This document shows, one piece after another, positions 21,221 to 32,138 of a stretch of 64,000 bases of DNA (position 1 is its first letter; the number at the start of each line of letters is the position of its first letter). The notes beneath the pieces were generated by a model. That model was not told the DNA's origin, did not search any database, and was given only the letters and a program-made list of their open reading frames with translations. Origin of the DNA: Rhizopus arrhizus (lineage: Eukaryota > Mucoromycota > Mucoromycetes > Mucorales > Rhizopodaceae); the NCBI GenBank assembly GCA_024220505.1, contig JAKZZE010000020.1, positions 930,001 through 994,000 on the forward strand, read 5' to 3'. Both the position numbers and the translations under genes were made by a program.

Positions 21221-22986
21221 TTATTCATTCACCCATGAACTACCCCTTTTTAACCATTGTGCAAGCAAAACAGTAATATCTCTGATAATAAATCCGCCCA
21301 CAACCGTATTGATTGCATCACATACTTTAATCGTTTTTACGATAATCATATCATATTGCGGACTATCTGATCTTTTTTTTTCTTCATAGTAATAATTTAA
21401 CCAGTTCTCTATTAAACTTATTAGCATAATTCATTTTATGTATGTAGCTTTATTTACCCAAGACATGCACTTGATTAAATAAGCTTTCCAATACTTCAAT
21501 ATATTGTTTATAATTATAATCTCTACACAGCAAATCACCTAATTAATCCTTGCTTTATCATTTCTCTATTTATTTACCCTTTGGATAAACTAAAGGCATT
21601 CATACGTTCCACTGATTTACTTAATTTTGTTCCCCATGAAATAAAAGACTGACTCGCCTTCCTCTCAGTCTTTGCACTATGATGTATTGTCTGAATGCTA
21701 TTCGTTGTTTGATTTGAATTGTCAGCGTCTTTTTTCTTGGAACGTTCACTCTTCAATTTTTTCGATAAATTGCTCTTTAAACCTTCCACAGACAGTTCGA
21801 CATGATCCAATAGCCTTAACGAACTAGTTAAGTCGTTCAAGTAAGTCCAGCTTTCGAGCCGAGAGATATCATTAATAATGGTGGTACATGCTGATATCTT
21901 GATATCAATATAAGACAGTTTCACATTGGACTGCTGCCTAATAAAATAGTCATTACATGTCTTCTTTATTGCATTATACAAGTTACCATAAACTTTTGGG
22001 TATATAAAGCTTTTTTGTTATATAAGCGCCTTGCTGCATACTCTTTTGTAGTGCTAGAATTAATTCCAAATGTTGGTGCTCCTTTAGATCATCTGTATCT
22101 TTTGTTTGATCTTTTAAAAAATGACCGAATGAAGGGCTTCCATTGCTGTGTATATAGGTTGAATTTTTACGTCCAACAATGCCTTCCATAGACAGCCGAT
22201 TAACAGCCTTTTTACGTATTGAGCCAATGCTAGAGGCAAGTAACTTGGTAGGGTATTTTGGCTGATCTTCAACTAATGTCTCTACTGTAGACATTGATGA
22301 AGATCTTGGTACTTTGGGTAAACTGCTGGTTCTTGTACGCGTTGATCTCTTTGATGGTTGCTCGTCTTCCTCTTTTTTTTTTAAAGAAGGTAGTGTTAGT
22401 GAAGGTACTTTCTTCTTTTCGATCTTTTGATCCAATCTACATTCTTCTTTTTGTTCAAAACATATTTCTTCTTGCTGTTGCTCTTTTTGTTTTTGAGCTG
22501 TAGACGGTGTACTTTTTGAAGCTTGTATAATGAGCGATGTTTCATTACTTTTGAATTCGATTGATGTTATTTTACGTATAGTCGCCTTTTGTAGTTTCGA
22601 CTTTATTAACCATTCTTCTTCTTCTTCCTCTTCTTTTACTTCTTCATTTGCAATAACCGTTAAAAGTCGAATGCGCTCAGAATAAGAATCATGCTATCAA
22701 AGAAAGGTGTGAGGGAAAGGGCATGGTATATTATCTATTATCTCATTACAATCTCCTGTAAACGTCTTTTATCACTTTCTTTATCAATCAAGTTTAGTAC
22801 TCTATTCAACAATTCAACAGCTTCTTTATAAGCATGAAGTGCACCCAAAACATCATTAGTTGAATCACAACGTACAGCGGTATTTGCTTTTTGTAAAGCA
22901 GAGCGTAAAATGAATTTGGAAGCTTGTCTAGACTCTTGCTGTCCAAAAGTATAACTTGCTGGTAAAATGGTAGATTCTACACTCAT
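21221..22986 (-). CDS. MIT-domain protein
   Basis: Five exons on the minus strand: 22986-22750, 22693-21987, 21937-21578, 21522-21458 and 21408-21221, totalling 518 codons plus stop. The N-terminus (residues about 20-80) is a three-helix MIT domain with ALQKANTAVRCD, ALHAYKEAVELLNRVL and RRLQEI. A Ser/Thr- and Lys-rich linker follows (residues about 85-210), then a conserved block LILALQKSMQQGAYITKKLYIPKSLW, and a helical C-terminus with NWLNYYYEE and FIIRDITVLLAQWLKRG. MIT domains bind ESCRT-III tails, so a role in endosomal or membrane-remodelling traffic is inferred. I do not recognise a named yeast orthologue. The last two exons were found by phase; stopping at 21574 would read through a GTAAAT donor. 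Confidence 0.8.
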
Positions 22987-23287
22987 GTGAGAGAGAAAGA
23001 GAAAAAAAAAAAAAAAGAAAAGAAAAATTCCTTATTTACATTGTATTCCCCTTATTCATTCCCCTCTAACTCTCTTTCTCTCCCGCACACACCCGCCCAC
23101 CCCTCTTTCCCTTTCCTCTTTTTAGGCAAGTGACACAAGTAGTGTCATACATTATGATTCTACAATCATCAAAACCTTGTTTCGGTCCCATTTTTCGGTT
23201 TTTGTCTTTCGGTTTTATTTGCATTCAATCGGTAGCTGATATGAGTTATAAAAGAACGCCTTTCATTCATTTATTTTCTTTTTAAAG
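22987..23287. promoter_or_regulatory. shared divergent promoter, MIT gene / APSES gene
   Basis: Only 301 bp separate the two start codons. The segment is CT-rich (23,040-23,125) with a CACACACCCGCCCACCC block, unlike the usual AT-rich flanks. No specific operator can be assigned. Confidence 0.5.
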
Positions 23288-24037
23288 ATGCAACAAAAGA
23301 ATCAAGGCGAGTCTACCTTAGAAAGTAAAAAGTTAATTTTGATGAGAAAATTCATTTAGTATTAAAGCTTTCTTTAAGGGAAAGATCAATGGCAGGAGCA
23401 GCAGTGGTCAGGACATCATTTCATACGAACCCCTTTTCCCACTCTCCCACCCGTTCATTTTCATCCTTATTCATCAAGAGCTCACCGACCTCGATTGACA
23501 ACAACGCTTTGGGAAGATGAAAACACAATTTGTTACCAAGTTGACATTCAAGGCACCTGTGTGGCTCGTCGTCAAGACAATGACATGATCAATGGCACCA
23601 AGTTATTGAACGTCGCAGGTATGTCTCGTGGTAAAAGAGATGGTATCTTGAAAAATGAAAAAGGTCGTGTGGTTGTCAAAGTAGGAGCAATGCATTTAAA
23701 AGGAGTTTGGTAAATAAACAAAAAGAAGAGCTTTATATAGACATATCACGTCATACGTTTGTAACAGGATCCCATTTGCTAGAGCAAAAGTATTGGCGAA
23801 TCAATTCAATATCTTAGATATCCTTTATCCTATTTTTGCTGACAATCCTGCTTCTTTCGTATATCCTTCTCACTTTCGTCATTTGCATGACGCTTCAGTG
23901 ATGAGCCCATATCAAGCCGAAACCTCTGCCGAAGGTAAAATAGGATATATTTTTATAAATGAGCATATGAACACCTTTTTTTTATAGCCAAAAACTCATT
24001 CTCTGCTGTGAAACCTTATTCCAATGATTTTTGGTGA
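23288..24037 (+). CDS. short StuA-like APSES transcription factor
   Basis: Four exons: 23288-23324, 23379-23709, 23768-23934, 23988-24037. After a His/Pro-rich N-terminus comes a complete APSES (KilA-N type) domain: [62 protein letters not shown] and ANQF. These match the StuA/Asm1/Sok2 subgroup of fungal developmental regulators. Only about 35 residues follow the domain, so the protein (about 194 residues) is close to a bare DNA-binding domain, shorter than ascomycete StuA. It probably binds StuA-type response elements, which is inferred from the family. It is followed by the next ATG after only 29 bp. Confidence 0.85.
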
Positions 24038-24066
24038 ACAAAAAATAAAAAATTAATTTTTTTCTT

Positions 24067-25000
24067 ATGTTTCTCCCTCTTATTTCGAGAAATGCAATTG
24101 CATTAGCTCGTCGTCATTACTCAATTATGAATAAAAGACAATTGACTACAGCTGCTTGTTGTATTATTGGAGACGAAATATTAAATGGCAAAACAAGAGA
24201 TTCTAATGCATATTTTTTGGGTACATATAGTAAAAAATACTTGCAATTTGTTTTTGCTAATAACAAAAAGTAAGCCAAGTATCTGTTTGATCTTGGTATT
24301 GACTTGAGACGAGTAGAAACTATTCCTGACGATTATGACGCCATTGCAGAAACTATAAAGAGATTATCTAGCCAACACAACCTTGTGTTCACCAGTGGAG
24401 GCATAGGCATGTCACCTACTATGTTTTCTTCTACAGAGCTAATAAATTAGGATAGGGCCTACACATGATGACATTACTTATTCAGCTATTGCTAAAGCAT
24501 ATTCACTTCCACTCATTCTTGATCAGGAAACATGTCAATTGATGGAAACTTCTTCAAAACAACGATTTCCAAATTGGGAACTGACAGAAGAACGTAAACG
24601 CATGGCGACATTTCCTGAACCTTCAATCAAGCTGCGACCAGATAAAAACTTCTGGGTACCTGTGGTGATAGTGAATAAAAACATACATATCTTGCCTGGT
24701 ATACCCAAACTATTTGAGGGTCTCATATCTTCCCTTAAACCTCATTTTCAAGAAATGGTCGGTGATCAAAAGGGATATCACCGTATACAGGTCGCTACGA
24801 GTCTAGCAGAAGGGGACATTGCTCAGTTCTTAACAACAGTACAAAGCAAGGTAAAAGACATCAAGATTGGAAGTTATCCCAAATGGGGCCTTCAAAATGG
24901 TGTAAGAGTGGTTGTGAGTGTGGTTGGTAAAGATCAAGCCCAAGTAAGCATGGTCGGTCAAGAAATTATACAAGGCATAAATGGCTGGATCTACAAATAA
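24067..25000 (+). CDS. molybdopterin-binding-fold (CinA/MoaB-like) protein
   Basis: Exons 24067-24220, 24275-24406 and 24456-25000. The N-terminus is Arg-rich and aliphatic (LISRNAIALARRHYS), compatible with a mitochondrial targeting signal. It then has the MoCF-biosynthesis fold: CCIIGDEILNGKTRDSNAYFLG, LGIDLRRVETIPDD, VFTSGGIGPTHDD and LPGIPKLFE. The C-terminal part resembles the extra region seen in CinA-like and FAD-synthase-associated MPT-binding domains. The catalytic role is not clear: eukaryotic homologues have been tied to FAD or nucleotide metabolism rather than cofactor assembly. The second intron starts with GC rather than GT; this is the only junction that restores SGGIGPTHDD. 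Confidence 0.8.
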
Positions 25001-25088
25001 AAATACGTTTATGTAATACAATGCTTTATTTTTTGGTCTGTTTGTTTATAATTTCTCGTTTCGATCCTTTTTTTTTTTCTTCCAAAAT

Positions 25089-26776
25089 ATGAATTTTACT
25101 TATACAGAAGCTGTGAATAACTTGAATTCTTTACAATCCAGTGCTATTCTTTTGGAAAAACTTCGAAAGGCAGGCCCTCAAACAAAGAAACCTTGCAGCT
25201 TGGATGGAATGAGAGCATATCTCAGACGCATTGGTTATGAACCCAAGGAGTTTGATAAACTTAACTTGATTCACATCACAGGAACCAAGGGAAAAGGTTC
25301 TACATGCGCTCTCACTCAATCTATTTTACATCATTATGATCCTACTATCAAAACAGGCATGTTTACTTCACCCCACTTGGTTGCTGTTCGTGAACGCATT
25401 CGTATTAATGGACAACCGATTAAAGAAGAGTTGTTTGCTAAATATTTTCAAGATGTTTGGAAAAGATTAGAGGCTACAAAGGGAGCTGTGGAACTATCAG
25501 AGAGTGATAGTACAAGAAAGAAATTAGTTCAAAGTTCAAGACTACATCCTGATAAGCCAGCGTATTTTCGATTTTTAACCCTGGTTGCACTGCATACGTT
25601 TATTCAAGAAAAGGTAATTTTTATTTTTAAATGCAACCAAGCATCAACCTCTGTATTTGTATATATATAGGTGGACTGCGCTATTTTGGAGGTAGGTATT
25701 GGTGGTGAATATGATTCAACCAATATCATAGAAACACCAATTGTCTGTGGTATCACCGCTTTAGGATTAGATCATGTCTCTAAGCTGGGAAAAACAATTG
25801 ATAAAATTGCATGGCATAAATCTGGCATAATCAAGGTAATGATCAAGAGAGAGAAAAAAAAAAAAAAAACAAAAATGACTGGTGATTTACTGAGGAATAA
25901 TAGCCTAATGTACCAGCTGTTTGTTTTGAACAAGTGCCTGAAGCGATGCAAGTAACTCTGCAAAGAGCACAAGAGAAAAATGCTCCATTAATGATTCTGA
26001 ATGCAAAGCAGACTTCGAATCTAAATAATATTGAGATTGGTAAGCCACGTGTTATTGTTGTTATTTGAGGAATAATAAAAACAAACAAAACAAAACTAGG
26101 ACTGGCAGGAGAACATCAAAAATACAATGCATTGATTGCCATCGAACTATGCAAGATTTGGCTCAAGTCCATTCGAGGTATCAAATTTAAAGATGCTATC
26201 CCAAAAGAATTTAAGGAAGGATTAAAAAATGTCTCATGGCCTGGTCGTGGTCAACTATTGGATATCAAAGATACCAAATACGCATCCAAAGGTAGTAATA
26301 TAACTTGGTATTTAGATGGTGCACATACAGTAGAAAGCCTCCAGGTATGTACTGAATGGTTTCAGCGAGCTCTCTGTCAAAAAGAAGGTTACCGCATCTT
26401 GGTCTTTAATTGTACCCACGGTCGTAATAGCTATCAGCTACTTGAAGTATTATCAAAACTTCAGCCTATAGTTCATTTTGAGGATGTTATCTTTACGACA
26501 AATATCACATTTAAGGAAGGTTATACTACAGACAACACCAATAACAACGTATCTACTGATGAGATCACTTTTGTTCAGCATACTTCAGCCATCAACTGGA
26601 TCACCCTGAACCCAACCTTTCCTAAAAGTCATATTTATATCGTAGGCACAATTGAAGAAGCAGTTGAACTTATAGTGAATCAATCAAACAAATCAATAAA
26701 GCCCACTCAGATCTTAATGACTGGTAGTCTGATCATGGTCGGTAATACTTTGACTGTGCTTGGATTTAAACCCTAA
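25089..26776 (+). CDS. folylpolyglutamate synthase
   Basis: Exons 25089-25613, 25671-25835, 25904-26039 and 26100-26776, giving 500 residues. The protein shows the Mur-ligase-type P-loop HITGTKGKGSTCAL, then GMFTSPHLVAVRERIRING, the metal and glutamate region AILEVGIGGEYDSTN, GLDHVSKLG, IAWHKSGIIK and the C-terminal WYLDGAHTVES. The enzyme adds glutamates to folates with ATP, retaining them in cytosol and mitochondria for one-carbon metabolism. Length and motif order are as expected for Met7-type fungal enzymes. The lack of a strong N-terminal leader suggests the cytosolic form from this start. Confidence 0.92.
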
Positions 26777-26852
26777 TGACGACATCACGCTGCTTTTTCT
26801 TTCTCCCCACCCCTTTTTTTTTCCCTTCCTTTCTTTCTGGTGATTAATAAAT

Positions 26853-27692
26853 ATGGCGAATATAGCACAAGAATTTAATCTAGAAATGGTTTATACATTT
26901 TAATAAATCTATTATTTATTGTTGATGAGGTTAAACAGTTTATAGACAAACGTTCCTAGGGAGTATGTAAAGGATGCACTTCGAGGTACAGCAAACATTT
27001 TCAAGCGTATAATAACTAATATAAAAATGCAGGTTTATTGCATTCCATCTTTTTTCACCGCTTACTTGGTACTGTTGCACCTCGAGAACTTCGAGTTCTT
27101 AACACGACCGTTGTAAGTACTACAACAATGTATTTTTCTCTAAATTCATTTCGTTTCAATCAGTCTATTACGGACAGTCAAGAAGTTGAAAAGTTAATTG
27201 AAGAAAAAATTACAGAATTCCTGCAAAACACAATTTCGAGCCATATTAAGCAGGGAAAAGTAAGTAAAAGTAAAGATAAAAAAAATAGCTAAGCTTTTAT
27301 TAGCTCGCAGTTTTGTTTTATGAAAAAAGATTAAAAAAGAATTGGCTATCCTTTTCAAAAGGTGAAGAGCTTGTATGTTGGGAGCAATGGAACATCACAC
27401 TCCATCTAACATCATCTCCTGGATCAGAACATGGTAAGTCATGCAGATTTTGCATTAATGGCAAGGTTAATTATATATAATAGAGAGACTCAGGGCAACA
27501 CGACAAATGGAAAACCAGCTATCACAATGCTTACTCACTATACTTAAAATTGTCAACGAACAAAAAGAACATATTCCTTCTATAACAACTATTGATGCTA
27601 ATCCGTTTCCTTATCAAATCGCTACACAATCACAAACAGAATCTTGGGGAACAATGATCAAACGAATGCTCGTTACTGATCCACCTTCATAA
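26853..27692 (+). CDS. ATG101: Atg101, autophagy initiation factor
   Basis: Six exons: 26853-26888, 26946-26985, 27033-27112, 27164-27259, 27304-27433 and 27484-27692, giving 196 residues. Matching blocks are LLHSIFFHRLLGTV, LAVLFYEKRLKKNWLSF, CWEQWNITLHLT, ERLRATRQMENQLSQCLLTI and the C-terminal SWGTMIKRML. Atg101 is the HORMA-domain partner of Atg13 in the Atg1/ULK1 complex. It is present in most eukaryotes but absent from budding yeast, where Atg29 and Atg31 replace it. The first two exons are tiny (12 and 13 codons) but phase-consistent. The WF-finger motif was not confidently identified. The gene is convergent with the phosphate carrier, with 73 bp between stops. Confidence 0.88.
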
Positions 27693-27765
27693 TGCTTTTT
27701 TTTTTTTCGTCTAAAATGCTCTTTTTTATTATAACACATTAAATAAAGGAGTGTATATGAATAAC

Positions 27766-29023
27766 TTAGTTGTTGACCTTGGCAATTTCAACACCGCCAG
27801 TAGCACCCAAGACACGCTTGATGTCACCGTAGATGGCACTATAAAAGGAATTAGAGCACTGTCTCATGAAGACTATAAAAATCACTTACAATTGACCAGC
27901 AGTGAGTGTGGCAACCATCACAATACGAGGACCAAGACCCAAGAAGAGACCCTTGGGTCCGAGTTGCTTAGCCATACCAATGAGACGAGAAGTGAGAGAT
28001 TCACCTTCAGCACCCTTTTGCTTGTTAATCTTGGACAACAAGGTATCAGCAGGTTGAGAAACGATAGCAGCAACAGTACCAGCAATGATACCAGCACCAA
28101 GATTGACGGTGGTCATGGTGGAAGGAGCGAGTTGATCCTTGGGAGTGCCAATACTCTTTAAGATCATTTCACTATTTGTAATAAATTAGCATCTTATTTC
28201 CAAATGATAATAAAACAACTTACGTAGCACGTTCATAAACAACAAATTTGGCCATGGTATAAGGAACTTGCTTCAACAAAATAGGACCGAAACCAGAGTA
28301 GAAACCTTTAATGGCACCTTCTTCCTTCAAGATCTTACTGAAGCCAGAAAGAAGACCAGAAGCGAAATTAGGTTGAGAGACAAGACGAATACGAGTGGCT
28401 TCCAAAGGACAGAGAGCAACATCAGCAAAGAATTCGGCAATAGCAGAGGAACCAAGGTAGATAGCAGTACGGTTTTCAGAGGCCTTTTCAACACCAACAA
28501 TATCAATGAAGGTCTTCTTCCAGAATTCGTAACCACCAAACTTGAAGGCACCTTGCAAGAAGTAACCAGCAGCAGTGGGACCGAAACCGGTCAACAAGGC
28601 ACCGGCACCTTCAGATTGAACGACTTGACGGAAACCGGCAATCATACCCTGTATTCATATATCAGCCCGAAAATCTTTCTCTCTCTCTTAGTGTTTTATT
28701 TACCTTGTTGTAAACTTCAGGGGACAATTGAATTCTAGTCTTAACGACATCAACGGGAGTCTATATAAACCTTTAGTAATGCACATAGAAAGGTGCTTTT
28801 ATTTTTTATTGTCATTCTTTACCCTATTTTTTAAAACGTTAGGTTACTGATAAAGAAAAACATTCAGCGTAATAACTTACATGGCACCGTGAGTAATACC
28901 ACAACAAAGGGCACCAGCAATGGCGAAACGAGCGTAAAGATTGGCACCAGTAGGAGCGGCAGCATCATTGGCGGGAGAGGGAACAATGAAGTTCTTCTTT
29001 AAGGCTTGTTGAGAGGGGAACAT
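27766..29023 (-). CDS. mitochondrial phosphate carrier (Mir1/PiC type) with a putative 1-nt exon
   Basis: Minus-strand exons: 29023-28881, 28823 (one base), 28760-28704, 28648-28224, 28171-27890 and 27838-27766, giving 326 residues. Three mitochondrial-carrier repeats are visible, with signatures [19 protein letters not shown] and [10 protein letters not shown]. Their composition (THGAM before the first signature, [21 protein letters not shown]) is that of the phosphate carrier, which imports inorganic phosphate with protons into the matrix. Exon 1 ends in AT and exon 3 starts with ACT, so canonical splicing of one 120-nt intron would break the frame. A single G at 28823, flanked by TAG and GTAAAG, restores ATG ACT and the signature. 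See findings. No cleavable leader stands out. Confidence 0.9.
28761..28880 (-). other. two abutting introns separated by one base (intron-microexon-intron)
   Basis: On the minus strand intron 1a is 28880-28824: 57 nt, GTAAGT donor, ACCTAACG branch-like site, AATAG acceptor. Position 28823 is G. Intron 1b is 28822-28761: 62 nt, GTAAAG donor, ATTACTAAAG branch-like site, TATATAG acceptor. Both are normal in length for this genome. Confidence 0.7.
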
Positions 29024-29937
29024 CGTTTCTGCCGTTTTTATTCGAAAAGGTTAAAAAGAAAGGAAAAATAATTAAACAACGCTAAAATTTTTCTTATATC
29101 CAAGGATCCCCGACCTGACTCTTTTGAATCACAGTCACATGTGTTAGAAGAGGATACAGTTACCTCACAATTGAAGCAAGACTATATGTTACGGACAGAT
29201 ACAGAGTTGAACTCAAGAAATTGAATGTAGTAACTTCATTTGCTTGCATAATATAATAGATCCTATAAACACTTGAGCTTTACTGCTGTAACCAACAAAA
29301 ATTATCTGGAATTAAATAATCCTTTTTAAGGAGGTAATTGATATCTTTACTTTCTGAGTTTGCTCATTAAAAGAAAGACTTTTGAGACAAATTGTTTCAA
29401 TAGGTTGCCATTACATCTTTTTTATATTAATGATTATGAGTGTAGGACTTCATTTATCTCTTCTAGATGACTTAAAATGTAAATATATCCTAAAACTTTC
29501 ATTCCATTATTGTTTCAAAAGATAAAGATACTAAGCTTTATCTTGTTTTCAATATTAATGAAAACGTGTAACGTCATAACAGACCTATTATATAAAGTTA
29601 TGCTTTTTTTGTACAGGCACAAAACGCTCGAAAAAAGGCAAAGGGGAAGATCACATTGATTCTATTTTATAATCAAATCAATAACATATGTTCATTATGG
29701 AACAGAGACTTAAATAGTATTATAAAAGTATTTTGTCTTTGCCCATTCGTAAATAAATCCCTTTCAAGGAGTCAAAAACTGGTAAAACTAGGCTTAATGA
29801 CCTAAGTAATATCAGCTTTATTTAAAGGATTTGGAGCTCAAATCAAAATTAATAATCACATATATACTCATCACAAAGTTGTAAATAACAATATCTTTTA
29901 TTGATTATTAAATGTTGCTCAGCTTCAAAATTTTCGC
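29024..29937. other. intergenic region, phosphate-carrier promoter side
   Basis: No gene recognised. At 29521-29542 GATAAAG...CTTTATC forms a hairpin followed by the 22-nt motif shared with 10377-10398. The AT-rich remainder shows nothing I can support. Confidence 0.5.
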
Positions 29938-31743
29938 TCAGAATGAGATCAGCAAAAGCTTAAAAAATGGTTCAAAAGTAAAAAAAATAAACTTAGCGTA
30001 GAAGCAGGATAGATTTTTGAGCAAAAGTATGCTGTCGTAGTGCAGCAGTGGTGCTACATGCTCACAAAAACGCTCTATGTAAGCCTTGTATCGATTCGGA
30101 TCCCTGAGCTTACCAAGATGCCAAGTATGATGGGGATGACTCGTAAATCGAGAAATGTTAGCATAACTTGAATCTAAGAATAAGCTATGACGAATTGTTA
30201 TCGAAGGCTCAATAAACTCAGTATTGCTCATAAACAAGTCAATAATGCTACTTCCCTGATATGACATGAATGTAGGTTGTCCGTAAGCCGGTCTCTGGTT
30301 CTATATGATCATGTTATTTTGCTGTGTCTAACGGATTAGTAAGTTACCCCAAGAATTTGTAGAGTGACCTCCTATGAGTGTTCCAAGTCTAGCGTCGAAG
30401 TCGCCACAGAGAATCGTTTGGTTGGTATGTGCAGTTGCGGTTGGCAGAGAGTCCAATATGAGGTGGAAGTTATAGGCAATACATCAATATATTTGAGATA
30501 GTAAAGGATAGTTTGTATTGACTTCATATTGTTTCTTGTTGTGTAAGATGATGAGCATGGTAGTTGCATTTAGTGTTGATTAAAAGACAAACACCTTGAT
30601 GACCTTTCGTGGCTAATAACTATGTTTTAATACTATACATGTGAAACTGTTTCCAGTGTGTAGGATACTTAAATGGGCTTAAGAGCCATGTCTTGGTAAC
30701 AAGGAGAACAGAGGAGGATTGGACTAGTTTATGGATCGAACTGAGGACTTGGCGAGTCAAGCCAGTGGCGTTGAAAAGAGAAATCTTAATAGTACTCATA
30801 ACGAAGGCTCATCTGCCGTATGGGATACCATGAGATGTGAGTGGGTGTCATCATGGTCTTCCACAGTGCTCATGTTTTCATCTTTAATGAAAATAGATTC
30901 GGGCACTGTGTGGTTAACATGTCGGTTGGCAGAAAGTGTCTTATCTAGGGCCTATTTGCTAATCTATCCTTTAGTATAGAAATAGCGTGCAACGGTAAAT
31001 TTAATTGGAGCACAGATGAATCTTAGTGCACGTTCCATGTGGTTACAATGATGCAGAAAGGCGAGATTGGTTCTTTCTTCCTCGGTAGAGTCGGCATATT
31101 TAGGGTTGCGTAGAATTTTGGGATCGCATGGATCAAATTCGTCTTTTAAGGTCATCTTAAACTTCTTCAGTTGAGATCGAAGTTCGTCTGCATAATTGTT
31201 GTGCACCAAAAGAACTACAACGTTACGATCCAGATAATTTATATCTAGGATGCAATTGTTGTTGATTTCTAGTTTACGTAGTCGGGATCGAATTTGTCCA
31301 ACAGGAAATCGCGCCTTGGTAGAGAAGTAAAAACATTGGAAACCATGATTTTCCGAGTGTGGTTGCAGGAGTCTCGCGGCAGTTTCTTGACGTTGTTGAC
31401 ATCGTTGCTGTTCTTTTTGTAGCAAGTTCTCTTTAAGTCGACGAACTTGTTCGGGATTGCGCCAAGGTATGGAGGCAGTGGTAAGTTTGGGAAAGTCGCT
31501 TGACGATTGGGTGTTCAACGCTAAATTTGATGTAGGCTGACTTGGGGATGAGCGCTCCTTGTTTAATTGATTCTGAAGTTAGTTAGTGGTGGCAAATAGC
31601 TGCTCAATTTTAGATTTGGCAGCATCAAATTCGATTGTGAGGCATTGTATCATACTTAGTAGTATTTTAATGTCGTCCAAAGGATGAGGCGAAGTTTCCT
31701 GAGAGGGCCTAGAAATTTTGATGTTCTCCTCAATGGAGGACAT
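29938..31743 (-). mobile_element. decayed non-LTR retrotransposon lacking its RT half
   Basis: Minus strand. Reading from high to low coordinates it has an ORF1-like protein (31743-30964), then an ATG at 30799 starting an endonuclease/exonuclease/phosphatase (EEP) domain that decays toward 29938. EEP landmarks are SLFNATGLTRQVL, TKTWLLSPFKYPTHW, ILCGDFDARLG and GSSIIDLFMSN. No reverse transcriptase follows. Loss of the 3' half is the opposite of usual 5' truncation, so a deletion or recombination is likely. Several frameshifts interrupt the EEP part. Confidence 0.7.
30964..31743 (-). pseudogene. ORF1 of decayed non-LTR element
   Basis: It starts at ATG 31743 (MSSIEENIKISRPSQ) and runs about 260 codons to a stop near 30964, with one in-frame TAA at 31581-31579. 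The product is basic and coiled-coil-like in the middle (VRRLKENLLQKEQQRCQQRQE), with an RRM-like region after it (ILDINYLDRNVVVLLV). No zinc knuckle is seen. A nucleic-acid-binding role for the retrotransposon particle is inferred from position before the endonuclease. Confidence 0.55.
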
Positions 31744-32138
31744 TTGCGAAGAATGACTGGATAATTGACTTAATGGTTGCAGCTCTGTATCTTAAATCAC
31801 AGCCAGTGCATCGAAATATTGGTTGTGGGGGATCAGCCTTAGTACTGACATTGCGGTGAAAAACACCCTGTTTCGAACATTGGGGCAAACCAGTGCTTTG
31901 CGGCAAGAATCGATTTTCGAGAACAAGCCTGATGTTTATTCTGCAGTTTTGTTTTTCGTGTGTGTAACGTATATATTCGCAAAAGAGCTTTGCCAAATTC
32001 CAGGGAGTTAAATTTTTGGAAACCCTATTATTTATACTCCGCTATTAAATTTGGGATGAGACTAAGACAGTCAGACAATACCTTATAGCAGATAAAACAA
32101 AGGCGGGCTTTTTTAAATCAAGTCATATACCCTCATTC

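Noticed and set aside
28268..28738. Plus-strand ORFs opposite the phosphate carrier
   Set aside because: Antisense shadows of a strongly coding minus-strand gene whose splice phases and carrier motifs agree.
28761..28880. Single 120-nt GT-AG intron in the phosphate carrier
   Set aside because: It leaves the CDS out of frame (leftover AT joined to ACT) and destroys the first carrier signature. All other AG sites in the gap lead to early stops.
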